Shown here in pieces: positions 44,720-56,869 of a stretch of DNA of 64,000 nucleotides. This DNA is from Cannabis sativa (Eukaryota > Streptophyta > Magnoliopsida > Rosales > Cannabaceae): the NCBI RefSeq assembly GCF_029168945.1, contig NC_083603.1, positions 43,214,396 to 43,278,395 on the forward strand. The letters are read 5' to 3'. The position numbers and the translations under genes were made by a program. The notes below the pieces were generated by a model that worked only from the letters and a program-made list of their open reading frames with translations, ran no database searches and had not been told where the DNA came from. Each line of letters begins with the position of its first letter. Position 1 is the first letter of the stretch.

Positions 44720-46137
44720 TTTAATTACATGCATTAGTAGTATGGTTTATGAAGAAGATATTTACATGCAGCAACCTCCTGGTTTTAAGGATCTCAATCA
44801 TCCTTAAGTTGTATGCAAACTACACAAAGCATTGTATACCTTAAAGCAAGTCCTTAGGGCCTGGTTTGATAAATTGGCTTCTGTCCTAGTCTCTTTTGGG
44901 TTTGTTTCTTCCAGGGAAGATCATTCTCTCTTCACTAGAAGCTCCAATGGTTATCACATGCTCATTTTAATCTATGTTGATGATATTATTATCACACGAA
45001 GTCACCTTTCTAACATCTCTTCTCTGGTTCTAGAATTGCATAACATCTTTGCCCTCAAGCATTTGGGGGAAATTAAGTATTTTTTGGGCATTGAAGTGAT
45101 GCATAAATCACAAGTGATGTATCTATCTTAAACCAAGTATCTCAAGGATCTTTCAGCTCAGGAAAAAAATGTAATTTACCAAGCCTAATAACACTCTAAT
45201 GACATCAGGCCTCAGGCTTTCAGCACAAGGGAGTGATCCAATAGAGAACCCTGAGTATTATAGGTCAATAGTTAGAAGTTAACAATATCTAATTATCACC
45301 AAACTTGAGATTTTCATATAGTGTAAATAAAGTATGTTAATTATGCATAGCCCTCTTCAATCACATTGGTCTGTAGTGAAAAGAATACTTAAATATCTGT
45401 CTGGTACAATAAATTATGGTATGCACCTCATTAAACTTACCTTTCTTGACCTTGTGGGGTTATGTGATCCAGATTGAGGAGGTTTACCAGTGGGTTCTCA
45501 ATCTATTTTGGTTCTAATTTGGTTGCCTGGTAATCTAAGAAATAACAGACCATGTTAAGATCATCTATTGAAGCAGAGTTCAGGAGCTTAGCATCTCTCA
45601 CTACTGAGGTTACTTGGATCAAATCACTGTTAACTGAGCTTCAAGTAACTCTATTCAACAAATCAGTTTTGTGGTGTGATTACTTGAGTACAGTATTACT
45701 CATGGCCGACCATGTTATGCCAGGACCAAACGTATAGAGTTGGATCTCTATTTTATAAGGGAAAAACTTATGAACAAAGAGCTTGAAGTTTGACATGTCC
45801 TGACCATTGATCAAGTTGCGAATTGTCTAATCAAAGCCATCTTAAGTTCTAAATTTTCACTATTAAGAAACAAAAACAAGATTAAAAGTTCTTCCAATCT
45901 GAGTTTTGAGGGGGCTGTTGAGAGAGTTAGTTAATATGCTAGTTGAGAGTTAGTTAGACAGTTAGTTGAGCTGTCATCTTGTTAATTGTACAGTTAGTTG
46001 CTTTCAGTTAGAGTTGGCTAGTGTTAGATATTTATAGCTCAAGAGCTCAATTGAGTTTATTGTATTGGCTATATATATATGTAAAACTCTCTCATAATCC
46101 ATATACAGAAGTTCATTCTATTCTTCTAGTTTTAACA
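44720..46137 (+). pseudogene. Copia RT-RNase H-LTR fragment
   Basis: Joined directly to the MULE 3' end. It reads DIYMQQPPGFKDLNHP (RT), then HKALYTLKQVLRAWFDKLAS, LILIYVDDIIITRSH with an intact YVDD, LKHLGEIKYFLGIEV, and after frameshifts the RNase H region (SSIEAEFRSLASLTTEVTWI, 45552-45737). A purine tract (GAGGGGGC) precedes the 222-bp LTR at 45916-46137. Everything upstream of RT is missing. Confidence 0.88.
45916..46137 (+). repeat. 222-bp 3' LTR of the Copia fragment
   Basis: TGTTGAGAGAGTTAG...TAGTTTTAACA, preceded by a polypurine tract; contains TATTTATAGC as TATA-like element (about 46029). No 5' partner in the window. Confidence 0.8.
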
Positions 46138-46325
46138 AATATTACTGGCAATAATGATAATAAAAAAAGTTATAATAGTTTGGACGAGTTAATTCGAATA
46201 AACTGATAAAATTATTGAACGAGTTAAACTTTTTTTCTTAATTAGGTGGGTTATAATTAGATCCTTACAACTCAACAATTACATTGGGTTAGAAAAAATA
46301 TTTTGTAACCCGATCAAATCGACTG

Positions 46326-46900
46326 ATGTTCACTCCTGTTGCTACGATCGCTGCTTCTCAAACACCATGGAATCCTTTCTCGTACTCTCTTACATTGTCT
46401 CTCACTCTCAAATTAGACCGCCAAAACTTTCTTTCTTGGAAGTCTCAGGTGGTGCCTACAGTCATTAGACACGACCTAGATGAGATCCTTTTTACTGGTA
46501 TCCCTCCTCTAGAGCTCTTGGTTACAGGTGCTCTCAACCCAGAGTATTAGCAATGGCGAAGAAAAGATCAACTTCTCTTTTTTTGGCTCCAATCTTCCAT
46601 GTCAGAGAGTGTTATTACCCCTGTGGCTAATTACAATACCTCCTCTGCTGTGTGGTGTGCTCTTGAGCATAAATACTCTTCATAGACAAAGGCTCGTCGA
46701 CTATAGTTGAATGGACAATTCTCAAATGTTCAAGTCTCACTATCTTTGAATATGTTGGTAAAGTTCTGTCAATTTTTGATGCTCTTATTATTACAGAATC
46801 TCCTGTGAATGATCAAGATAATGTTTTGTTTCATTCTTCTCTCTTTCTCAAATTGTGCTATGCACCATTATCATTCTTTACAACATCTAGTGTAGTCTTT
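46326..46900 (+). pseudogene. Copia gag N-terminal fragment
   Basis: NPFSYSLTLSLTLKLDRQNF followed by LSWKSQVVPTVIRHDLDEIL is the typical start of a Copia gag of the UBN2 type. Similarity continues in other frames (QWRRKDQLLFFWLQSSMSES; VWCALEHKYSS) to about 46800. Stops at about 46548 and 46683 break it. It belongs to a different element than the fragment just upstream, or to a rearranged copy. Confidence 0.8.
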
Positions 46901-49900
46901 GTAAATTTACCAAATTGTTTCATAATGATTTTATATAAATAATAATAAAATATTAAATACTATTTTGATTTTATAATTGTATTTTAGTAATTAAGTAAGT
47001 CTTGTATTAAAAAAAGTATTTAGTGTAATTAATTATAAAAAATAATAATAATAAAAATAATATAATAATTTAAAGAGAGAGTGAAATGACCGTACACACT
47101 ATTTATTATACTAACGTTAAAGAAACTAAAAAGAACAAAATGTTTTAATGTTTTAAACATTATTTTCAAAATATTCTTCATAGAAAATAAAATGTCGGTT
47201 TGCTACTGTACATCATTTGATTTGTTTTTATAATTGTTTTCCTAATTATGGAAACGTTTTTTGAAAATTTTGGCAAACAGAATTTGAAACTTAAGAACCA
47301 ATAATGGGACTTAATGAGGTGATTATTCATTTTTTTTAGGGTTTTTTTAATTTTAAATACTTTACACAACAACAAGGTTAAGTCAAGCCGTCAATAACTA
47401 TTACAATCCACTCCCCCAAAATAAGGTTTAGCTTATTAAATTATAATAAAATTTTATCTATATTATATTTTAAAGACATTTGTAATTTTTTTGAAATCAA
47501 ACCAAATGTAGAATTGTAATAAATTCTAGAAATATTTGCACCAACAACTATTATTATTAAATTATTTAAGAATTTACCCTTACCTATTTTAATACTCACA
47601 ATTTAGGCATTTCTTTTTGATAGGTATACCAATGTATATTTATTGCTTCTCTCTCCTAAACTCTGCCTACATGCTAGCTTTTTTTTTTTCTTCTTTTTCT
47701 AGACTAGCTTTTTTTTTTTTTTTTAATAAAAATCTTATTTTTTCAAAATAACAGTAAACTAGGTTGATTAAATATTTTTTTTTTTTACATTCTATTCTTT
47801 TTTTTTTATTATTTTACATTCTTTTTTGTTTTTTAATCTAATTAGTAGTTTTAGAAAAAAATAATTATATGTATCAACGTGAATTGTATTTATGAAATTT
47901 TCTTAGACCATTTTATTGTTTTAAATACCGCTACACGCCTACTAAAATTAAAAATTAACCATATGTTTTTCTTTTACATTTTATTGACTCTCCTAGTTGA
48001 TATGCAATCAGATTTTTTTTTTAAAAAAAAAATTATGTGAATAAACGACACAAATTGTTATTATTCTCACTTTCTTTATTTTTTTTTTATTTCTAAAGTT
48101 TTTTCAGCCACGCAATTTATTATTTGGACACAAAAATTACACTATTATAATCTATTTTTTAAAGTGATCATTTTGACATGTTAGAAGCATATATTTTTCT
48201 GCTACAAAAAAAAAATGACTAAAATTAAAAGTTAGACTAAGGTTTCTTAAACAACAAAATAACACACTATAATTTAAAATTTAAACAAGAAATTATAAGT
48301 CTCCTCCAATATTTATCTTTTTACTTTTTTTTTTTTCCTTTTTGTTTACTTCTTCTTTTTCTGACATTATTATCTTCTTCATTTATTTATTAATTTGTTT
48401 TTTTTGAAAAAATCTTCTTCATTTATTATTATTTTTTTATTATTCTTTTTCTCTAAATTTATTATTTCTCTTAGTTTTTTTTTTTATTTTTCCTCTAACA
48501 TTTAGATATCTCTCTTACATTTTAGTATGTGTTAAAAGAAACTTTTTTGCTCCTTTTTTATATTTTGTAACAAAAAGTAATAAAATTTAAAATTTAATAA
48601 ACTTTAATATATCAAGTAACATCATAACTTAACTTAAAGTCTTTTGTTATTTTGTATTTAAAAGTTAAAATATAGTATACTAATAATAAATTTATTTAAT
48701 AAAAAGAATTTAATATGTTAATAAAAAAACTTATAAAGTTACCAAATAGTATCTAAAACATAATAGAATTAGTTACAATATGAAAATTATTATATATATT
48801 AATTTTAAAGTTGTCTAATCAAAATAAGCAACCAAATGTGTATGAGAAAAAAATTATCTTGAATTAATTTTTTTCTAATAAAAAGTAACTAATTGATATA
48901 TTATTTACATCAAAAGCAACCAAAAGGTTGCTTTTTTTAAAATTTGCAAAACACTAAAATTTCTGGAAGCGAGATTTTTTTATTTTTTTCAATTTTCGGT
49001 AATTATTTTATATTTCGGTATTTATGCTGACGTGACAATCGGTATATGTGCAAATAATTTTCTTAAAGGTATTTTTATAAATAAAATCAATTTTAGGTAT
49101 AATATTGAAAAGACCCCTAAATTCTATTACAATTATCATCACACCAAATTAAATATGAATTAATTATACAATCACCTTACTACAAATACAGACTCAATAA
49201 TAAGATAGATCAAAATTTCAGATTATCTCTATTGAAGATATAAAAATTGTATTATAATTAATATAAAAAATAATTTTATGATATATTTATATAAATCTTT
49301 ATGTGTTCTAATACACAGTTACAAAATATGATATAAAATTTAATGTTTTTATTAAAATATTAAAAATAATAATTTAGTTATGTACAACAATTAAAAAAAG
49401 AATATAAATTATCTATAATTTATTATTATAGCTAAATATATTAATAAAATTATAAAAATAACATTAAAAAAAATTAAAAAAAAAAATAGTATATTTATGA
49501 TATTATAACAATATTGTTCTAAATTAAGGTACACTATTGAACCATATTTTTTTAAGAGGAGTGGAGAGGTATGTTTTAAGTTTGCATTACTAATTAAATA
49601 TCAATATTTAAAGCCACATATCTAAATTCGAATTTTTCTTTAATAAATAAATAGAAGTATTGATTAATAAGTAAATTGAACAATAATAAATTAATCAAGA
49701 ATATTAAAATATCAAAGAGTATAACAAACAATAATAAATTAATCAAGTCATATGTAATAAAAAAATCTTAACAATATCTTCAACTAAGATACTAACTAAT
49801 TAGAAAAATAAATATAACATAAGAAGAATTCTAGATTTTCAAAAGTAATTTTTTTTTAAAAAAAACTTTTGGTGGGATTTGACTCTTATTCTCTAATCTA

Positions 49901-50990
49901 TATCATATCTAATTTAACTATTAAGTTAAAGTTAATATTATGTTTTAAATATATTTTTTATTACAAATATATATCGTAACTAACTAAAATACGGAGAGAC
50001 TATCCCACCTTGCTTCTATGTAGATCCACCCCTAGTAGATTGGCTCCACACGATACCGAAAATGCATACCCCATAAAATGCACATAAACTAGTATCTTAC
50101 GGCCAAAGAAATATCCACCAGAGAAAAGAAAACATCAATTGTAGTGAGGAAAACACTCAAGCCTAGCCCACAGCCATGAACAACCAACCAACGAGCCCTG
50201 ATCATATTTTAATGTGAATTTCATTTAAATTTGCTAAATATGAATTTTCTATCTATGGGGTCTAATTATAAAGATGTAAAACATGCAAGAAATTTTTTAA
50301 TATATATCATTTTCAACAATTCTTATTTCATCATCCATGGAATTGATGTCATGTCACTTTCTCTCACCATACCATTTTTCCTTCTTTCTTAACTATTTTA
50401 GGCTATTCTTTTTTATTATTGAATCTGTTACCTGATTTGAAGCAAACAATTTTGTTCACATTAATATGGTCTATAATATATACTCTATACAATTATTTAT
50501 GCAAAAGCTAATCAGGGTCCCCACCAACAACACATATCTAAGCATAAAATCTCAGTTAATGATAATTAAATTTCTTTTTTCTTCTCTTTCATGGTATTCA
50601 ATTCAAAATTCAAAAGAACAAATTTTGTTATAGTTGGGGTGGTATTGTAAATACACTAAAGAAAGAGCCCCCCAAAGAAAAATCCAAAGTAAGCCCAAAA
50701 GAAAGACATACCATGAAATGTGAAACACAATGCCACATGCTTTGTCTCAAGCATCCATCCTTGTACTTACTTCTTTTTCTTGGTTCACAAAAGTTGAAAG
50801 CAACAAACAGCCTGTCCCTATAATTAATTTTTTATTATTATTATTTTTTAATTTTATTTTTTATTCAATTCATCATAGGCCACCATAGTCACAGTCATGT
50901 ATTTCAAACAAACCCTCAAAATAGTAAGCTCAAGCTTTCAAAGCAAAATCTACTTCCTTTTGGCCCTCACATAGGAGTTTCTCTCCAGTC
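46901..50990. other. 4-kb AT-rich gene-poor stretch
   Basis: No gene. Long poly-T and poly-A runs (47670-47800, 48320-48490). 49872-50027 resembles the hAT MITE at 55313-55599 (GTGGGATTTGA, GTAACTAACTAAAATAC, GATCCACCCCTA) but has no clear left end. The final few hundred bases should hold the SPL promoter. Confidence 0.5.
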
Positions 50991-51949
50991 ACTACCCTCT
51001 CTCTCTCCTCTTTCTCTCTCTCTCTCTCTCACTCTTTTTTAGTTCTTTCTTTAGTAATCTTGAATTGAATAAATTATCCATTCTCTCTCTCCATCTCTCT
51101 TTCTCTGTTGAAGAAACTCCCAATGGCATTTGCTGACAGGTATAAAAATTGTTACTTTACTCTTGTAATCCCAGAACCAAATCTATTTTCATTTCAAGTT
51201 GTTATTTTTATTTTATTTTTCTCACCTTTCAAAAAAAAAAAAAAAAAAAACCCACTTCTTGATTGTTAATAGAATCATATGTCAGTGAATGAATGGCTGG
51301 AAAGAGCACTTGGGTAGATTTCTTTCTTTCTTTTTATTTATTTATTTTTTTTTATTTTGGTTCTGGTTTATTTATTAAGTTATTTGTGTCTTATGATCTT
51401 GACCAGTACCTTTCTTAATTTTCAGCTTCCCAATATCTTGGAGCACTATATATTATATGTACTACAACTTATTTACTTGTTTACTTACTCATTATTTATT
51501 ATTATTAATCAAAAACAAGCAAAAGCTTGACCTTGACTTTCTATTTTGAGGTTATTGTTTAAGTATAATCTTTTTCTGCAACTGCATTTTGAGCTTTCTT
51601 TTTTGTTTTAATTTATTATGTTCATCTTCTCTTTCTTCTTTTGTTGTTTATGTTTTTATGACATTCCTAACTACCTTAAAGAAATTTGTCTTAACTGAGC
51701 TGGTAAGCTACTTATAATTAAACTACTGTGGTTGTTGGGTTCTATTATTGTATAATCTAAACTTGTCATTTTCTTCCTTTGTTGAAAATTTCACAACCAT
51801 AAACTCAATAAGGAAATTTTTTCTCAATTGGTTTGCTCACTTAATCTGTTTACTTGTGTTGTTGTAAAGGGACTAGATTAATAATTACTATTAATGTCTA
51901 TGTTGATGCAAAAAAATTTAAGTACTAATTTGTTTCCCTTTATAGGTGA
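50991..51949 (+). promoter_or_regulatory. predicted SPL 5' UTR with intron and uORF
   Basis: A CT-rich leader (50998-51110) ends at ATGGCATTTGCTGACAG (51123-51139), followed by a GTATAAAA donor. An acceptor TTTATAG at 51939-51945 would join it to 51946. The joined leader holds a 6-codon upstream ORF, Met-Ala-Phe-Ala-Asp-Arg-stop, whose last codon spans the junction (AG|G TGA, stop at 51947-51949). No other ATG occurs between 51946 and the main start at 52043. The intron is inferred from splice consensus only. Confidence 0.55.
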
Positions 51950-52042
51950 TATAATAAACAACTAAGAAGCTAAATTGGGTGAGTTGTTAAGATCAGGAGA
52001 AGCTAAAGTAGAAGAAAAATTGAAGAAAAAGTTAGAGATTTT

Positions 52043-53832
52043 ATGGACTGGAACTCGAAAGCACCACCTTCTTGGGAATTTACTGAACTAGAACAACAAA
52101 CTTTCTCCAACTTAGGCACAGTTAATGGAGATTATAATAAGATTATCAGAGAGGATTTTTCAGTAGATTTGAAGCTGGGACAAGTGGGAAATTGTAGTAA
52201 TAATGACTTAGTGGATGCAACATGGAAGGAGTCAGGGGTTCCAAGACATGTTCCTTCTTCTTCTTCTTCTTCACCTTCAGGATCTTCGAAACGGTCTCGG
52301 GGTTCTTACAATGGATCTCAAACGGTTTCGTGTCTTGTTGATGGGTGCAATGCTGATCTTAGTACTTGTAGGGATTACCATAGACGCCATAAGGTTTGTG
52401 AGCTTCACTCTAAGACTCCTCAGGTCACAATTGGTGGTGAGAAACAAAGATTCTGCCAACAGTGCAGCAGGTATGGATTATAGTGTTTTTTGTTCATTTA
52501 ACTTAAAATTTGAGAAATAGAGACTACTCATTTATGGCATTGTCATAGTTCTAGTGAGAGTTTTGAAGTCATGTCTTGTTGTTAAATTGAGTTTTGTGGA
52601 AATCTATGCTTCATATTTGTCATTATAAAATCATTTTCACTCAGCTGAAGTTTCTCACAGCTTCATCTGCTTTTTTTCTTAGGTTCCATTCACTCGAGGA
52701 ATTCGATGAAGGGAAGAGAAGCTGCAGAAAACGTCTTGATGGACACAACAGAAGGCGAAGGAAGCCTCAACCAGAGCCCTTCTCGCGCTATGGTAGTTTA
52801 GTGTCCACTTATTCAGGTTAGTCACTCTGTTTTTCATAATCATTCTAGCTAGACACCTTACTTGGTTGAGTAATTCCTTAATGTTTTTATGCCTTGTGAT
52901 CACATATCATGAGTTCATAGCCACAAATCTGAGCTCTATTGTTAATTTCCCAAGTATTATAAGCTTATCATCTCATGTTTTCCCACATTAATACCACTTT
53001 TTCTATTGAACTAAACATGAACATTAGAGGAGCCCCTTTTGATCATCCCTTTTCGGGGAAAGAGAAGAAGGTTGGGAAGTGAGAATACTTTCTACTATTA
53101 TTTGCAGGTACTCAGATGTTACCATTTTCATCCTCACTCGTTTATCCCTCTACAGCGGTTGTGAACCCCAACTGGGGAGGATGTGTAGTCAAAACCGAGC
53201 CAGAGTCCAGTCTCCTTTACCACCATCATCATCATCATCAACAACAGCTACCCTTTCTTGATAAACATAACATGTTTCTAGGATCAACCTCTCCCAACAA
53301 CAACAACAACAATACAAACTACAAAGGAGATGGTAGTAGTAACAAGCTATTCCCGATTTTGCAAGGACATAGTCCTGAAGTTTCAGCACGCCATCATCAT
53401 CATCATCCCCTTCTTCTAAGGACATTGTCACAACAATGTAATGAGGTGCCTAGGAGCAAATTGTTCTATGACAAGCCATTAACATCAACAACAACAACTA
53501 CTACTACTTCTACAACAGCACAACGAATCCATAACTCGGATTGTGCTCTCTCTCTTCTGTCATCACCGTCACCACCGCAGGTGCAGACATCTGAGATGGG
53601 TTTGGGACACAACATAATGTCACACCTTAGCTCCTCAATCTCAATGGCAGGGCAACACCAACAACATCCCACCCTGCAAACTCATAATAATGGTTTAGAG
53701 CCTTTCATGAGCTCAGTTTTGGTCACTAATGGAAATGGTGCCACTACTGATGTTGTTCACTGTTCTGGGATGTTTAGCATGGGGTCAGATACTCATGAAC
53801 CCCATCAAAATCTTCCTTCTCACTGGGATTAG
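52043..53832 (+). CDS. SPL13: SBP-box transcription factor, SPL13-like
   Basis: Three coding exons, 52043-52470, 52683-52816 and 53108-53832, give 428 aa; introns are GT...AG and phases close. The SBP domain covers about residues 96-172 and is split by the first intron after CQQCS, the usual site. Zinc site 1: C97, C102, C119, H122. Zinc site 2: C138, C141, H145, C157. The basic [18 protein letters not shown] serves DNA binding and nuclear import. The start [13 protein letters not shown], the VDLKLG block and the final SHWD match the SPL13/SPL16 branch. Exon 3 has His and Thr runs (HHHHHH, TTTTTTT) and the miR156 target. SPL factors bind GTAC cores and promote phase change and organ growth while miR156 restrains them. 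The frame extending past 52470 is intron read-through. Confidence 0.96.
53543..53562 (+). promoter_or_regulatory. miR156 target site
   Basis: GTGCTCTCTCTCTTCTGTCA in the coding sequence of exon 3, encoding ALSLLS. It is the standard miR156/157 complementary site of plant SPL genes. Confidence 0.97.
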
Positions 53833-54299
53833 TAAGAAGAAAAAGATAAGGAAACAAAAAAATTGTTGAAGATTTCTATGACCATTATGAGACATGAATT
53901 TGTATCATCTCCTTCATAATTTTTATGCTTGTGACTTTAACCTATTGGGGCAATTTTTCTTTCTCTTTTTTTTTTGGTATTACTATCTCCCAAGAAATTT
54001 TTGTTAATGGAGCTTTGTAGGTTTGATCTTTTGGGAGTTATATAGTACTAGCTTGGAAATTTTCATATGGAGAAATGTCAAAATTTCCACTCTGTTAATG
54101 CATTTGTTTCTTTTTAACAATGATGCTATTTTTGTTTTTGGAACTTTATAGGTCTGATCTTTTGAGGTTAGTACTACTAGTTTGGAATTTTTCATGTTGG
54201 AAAGGAAAAATTCCCCACAATTATTGTGTTATTTACCAAGATTAACAAGAGAATTAATTATATGCTTTTGCAAATGTATTCATGATAATTCAAAAAAAA

Positions 54300-54590
54300 A
54301 AAAATATATGGCTGTACGAAATTTTAAATATTTTTAAATAATTTTTTATGATTTTATTTACAAAAAATACGGTTTTTTTGATGTATTTTTATGTTGTACT
54401 CTTATTAATTTGTTGTTGATTTTTTGTTATTTGTATACTATTTTTTGTTGTTGTTTTGATTTATTTAGATGTTATATTTTTGTACTTTTATATAGTTTTC
54501 TTATTGTTTTTGTGTTGTTTTATAAAGCACCGAAAACATATAAAAAGAAATCTTTAAACGTAAAAATGTTTTTACAAAAAAAAAATGATT
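54300..54590 (+). repeat. T-rich dispersed repeat, copy 3
   Basis: ATTTACAAAAAATACGG, ATGTATTTTTATGTTGTACT, TTTGTTGTTGATTTTTTGTT and TCTTTAAACGTAAAAATG in the same order as the other copies. Confidence 0.7.
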
Positions 54591-54674
54591 TATGTAATTA
54601 TTCCAATATATTTTGAGTCACTGATGTGTTGGGTGGGTCTACTCGTATCTTCAAAATCTTACACAAAAAAAAAA

Positions 54675-54840
54675 ATATATTGATGACATGTTATATCGCT
54701 ATTGGTACAATTAAGTATTGATCTTTTAGAACTTAATGTAATATTTTTGATTGGAATATCTCTATTCAATCGCAACATGCCACCTCTAAGTAGTGCTACT
54801 GCTAGGCACTACTAGTGTAGTAAATTAGTAATGCTCTGAA
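54675..54840. mobile_element. MITE copy of the 9575/28361 family
   Basis: Shares GTTATATCGCTATTGGTA, AATTAAGTATTGA and GCCACCTCTAAGTAGTGCTA with the other members; the right end GCACTACTAGTG is recognisable. The ends are worn. Confidence 0.6.
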
Positions 54841-55312
54841 AAAAAATATAAATTGTGTTGGTGTGATAATCTTTTATAGGATAAACTCAGTATATTTATG
54901 TTGTGCTTTGAGACTATAGGCTATATAGGATAGACTTTGGAATTTTATTTATATTTTATTTTGGGATTTTTTTAGTTTTTATTATCATGAATTGAAGTTT
55001 GATGAATGATTGTTGGTAATTGTTTGGTTTGGATTGATATTTGTACTTTGAATTTGAAACTAATGTTTTTTCTTCTAGAGAATTTAGGTTAAGGTGTTAT
55101 GTTTAATTTCACAAATAAATAAAGTAGACAAAAATAACTATATAAAATTTAGGTTTAAAAAGAAAAAAAGGAGTTGACCTGGTCAACCCGAACTTGCCAA
55201 CCCCGCAACACGTGAACGGGCGAGTACGAATTCATCCTTTTACTCAAAACCCATGAACTCAAAGCATGTCAACTCGAAACTCAATCAACCCGCATGATGT
55301 TCAACCCTAGAC

Positions 55313-55599
55313 CAGTGGCGGACTCAGAATTTAAAGTGAGGGGGAGCGTAATTTTTTTTAAAAGCAGAGAGAGCAAAAATAAATTTAAAAAGAAAAAAAA
55401 TGAAGTGTAATTAGTGGGATTTGAACATTTACTCTCTAACATATTTATAATCTACCTTAACTATTACACCAAGCTTACTATTATGTTTATAAATATCATC
55501 TTTTAATACAAATATATGTTATAACTAACTAAAATACATATATATTTTTTTCCTAATTTTTTTTCAGGGGGCAGTCGCTACAATGTGGGTCCGCCCCTA
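55313..55599. mobile_element. small hAT-like MITE, 287 bp
   Basis: The left end CAGTGGCGGACTCA and right end TGGGTCCGCCCCTA are inverted; CCCTAGAC is duplicated exactly at 55305-55312 and 55600-55607 (8 bp, hAT size; a ninth base also matches). Non-coding. Confidence 0.88.
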
Positions 55600-56480
55600 C
55601 CCTAGACTATTGTGCTCATGTATAAAAAATTTTACTGTAGGGACATTATTTTTGCCCCAAGCACTAGGACATCTTTATTTTTCACAATAAAAAATTAAAT
55701 TTTTTATGTGGGTATACATTGAAATTATAGTAGCCGTTCTAGTAAGTTTTAGAAAATTTTAAATAATTCACATACTATTTAATTTTTTTTACGTCTAATT
55801 GATTATTTTAATTTTTTTTTTGAATACGATTATTTTGAATTTTTTTTTAATGAAAATAAAATTTTCATTAAAATGAAGCTTCATCCCTTACAATAGCACG
55901 TAATTGAGACAAATTATACTCTTAAAAAACACGATATGTGAAAAAACAAGAACTACGTGGGCAGCTTTATTTGCATATCTTTCAACAAATTGAATTGTAG
56001 AATTTTAATTATAAATCATAAATTCTCTACAAATGGAAAACATAGATAGATGCTACAATTTTCATACTTTAACTATTTCTATCCATAAATAAATTATTAT
56101 TATTATTATAATACTATTATTTCAATTTCATTACTGTGACAATGAAAAAAGTAAAAATATTGTTCATCATAAGTCACTTTCATCTGTAATATATTGGTAG
56201 TTGAAGTAGGTGCACAGGATAAAAAGATGAATCACCACCCACGTTAGCAGAAAATGTAATAATTCACAAGATATTTTCTTTTTATCAAATAAAAACTCAA
56301 TAATTTACCAATTTCATTTATGTGGGATGAGTTTTCCTCTTTTATTTATTTATTTATTTATTTTTTAAAAAAAGTCAAGTCAAGAGATACCTTTTTCTGG
56401 GTAAGGGAAGAGATACTTCTTATTAGTCTAAGAGGTGTTTGGTTAAAAAAAAAAAGGATTACTTAAAAAAAAAAAAAACC
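55600..56480. other. AT-rich spacer
   Basis: No gene or named repeat recognised. Confidence 0.5.
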
Positions 56481-56489
56481 GTAATAATA

Positions 56490-56780
56490 ATAAAAAAAAT
56501 ACAAAAATACAAAAATACAATAAAATTTAAATATTTTTGTAATTTTTAAGATTTCATTTACATAAAATGCGGTCTTTTTATGTATTTTTATATTGTACTC
56601 TTGTTAATTTTTTGTTATTTGTATATTATATTTTTATGTTATTTTTATATTATTTGAATGTTATTTTCTTGTTAATTTTATGCAATTTTTTTTGTTATTT
56701 TTGTACTATTTTTATGAACAACGTAAAAATATAAAAAAAATCTTTAAATGTAAAAGTATAAAAATTTACCAAAAATTATA
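56490..56780 (+). repeat. T-rich dispersed repeat, copy 4
   Basis: CATAAAATGCGGTCTTTTTA, ATATTGTACTCTTGTTAATT and AACGTAAAAATATAAAAAAA match the block order of the copies at 11465, 15545 and 54300. Confidence 0.7.
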
Positions 56781-56869
56781 ATTTACATACAAAAAATAAA
56801 AGGAAAAAACTCTTAGAGAAAAATGCAACTTTTTTGTACTTCTATCTTGCAATTGATTTATTTAATTCA

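Larger units (their letters stand above)
53833..55312. other. SPL 3' region and repeat-rich spacer
   Basis: 53833 to about 54000 is the likely SPL 3' UTR. GGTTTGATCTTTTGGGAGTTA (54019) and GGTCTGATCTTTTGAGGTTA (54151) lie in a local duplication. A T-rich repeat and a MITE follow (listed separately). 55170-55310 looks like the decayed end of another hAT element (CAACCCG units). Confidence 0.5.

Noticed and set aside
53189..53672. Minus-strand frames rich in Asp, Cys and Val runs
   Set aside because: Shadows of the His, Thr and Ser codon runs in SPL exon 3.
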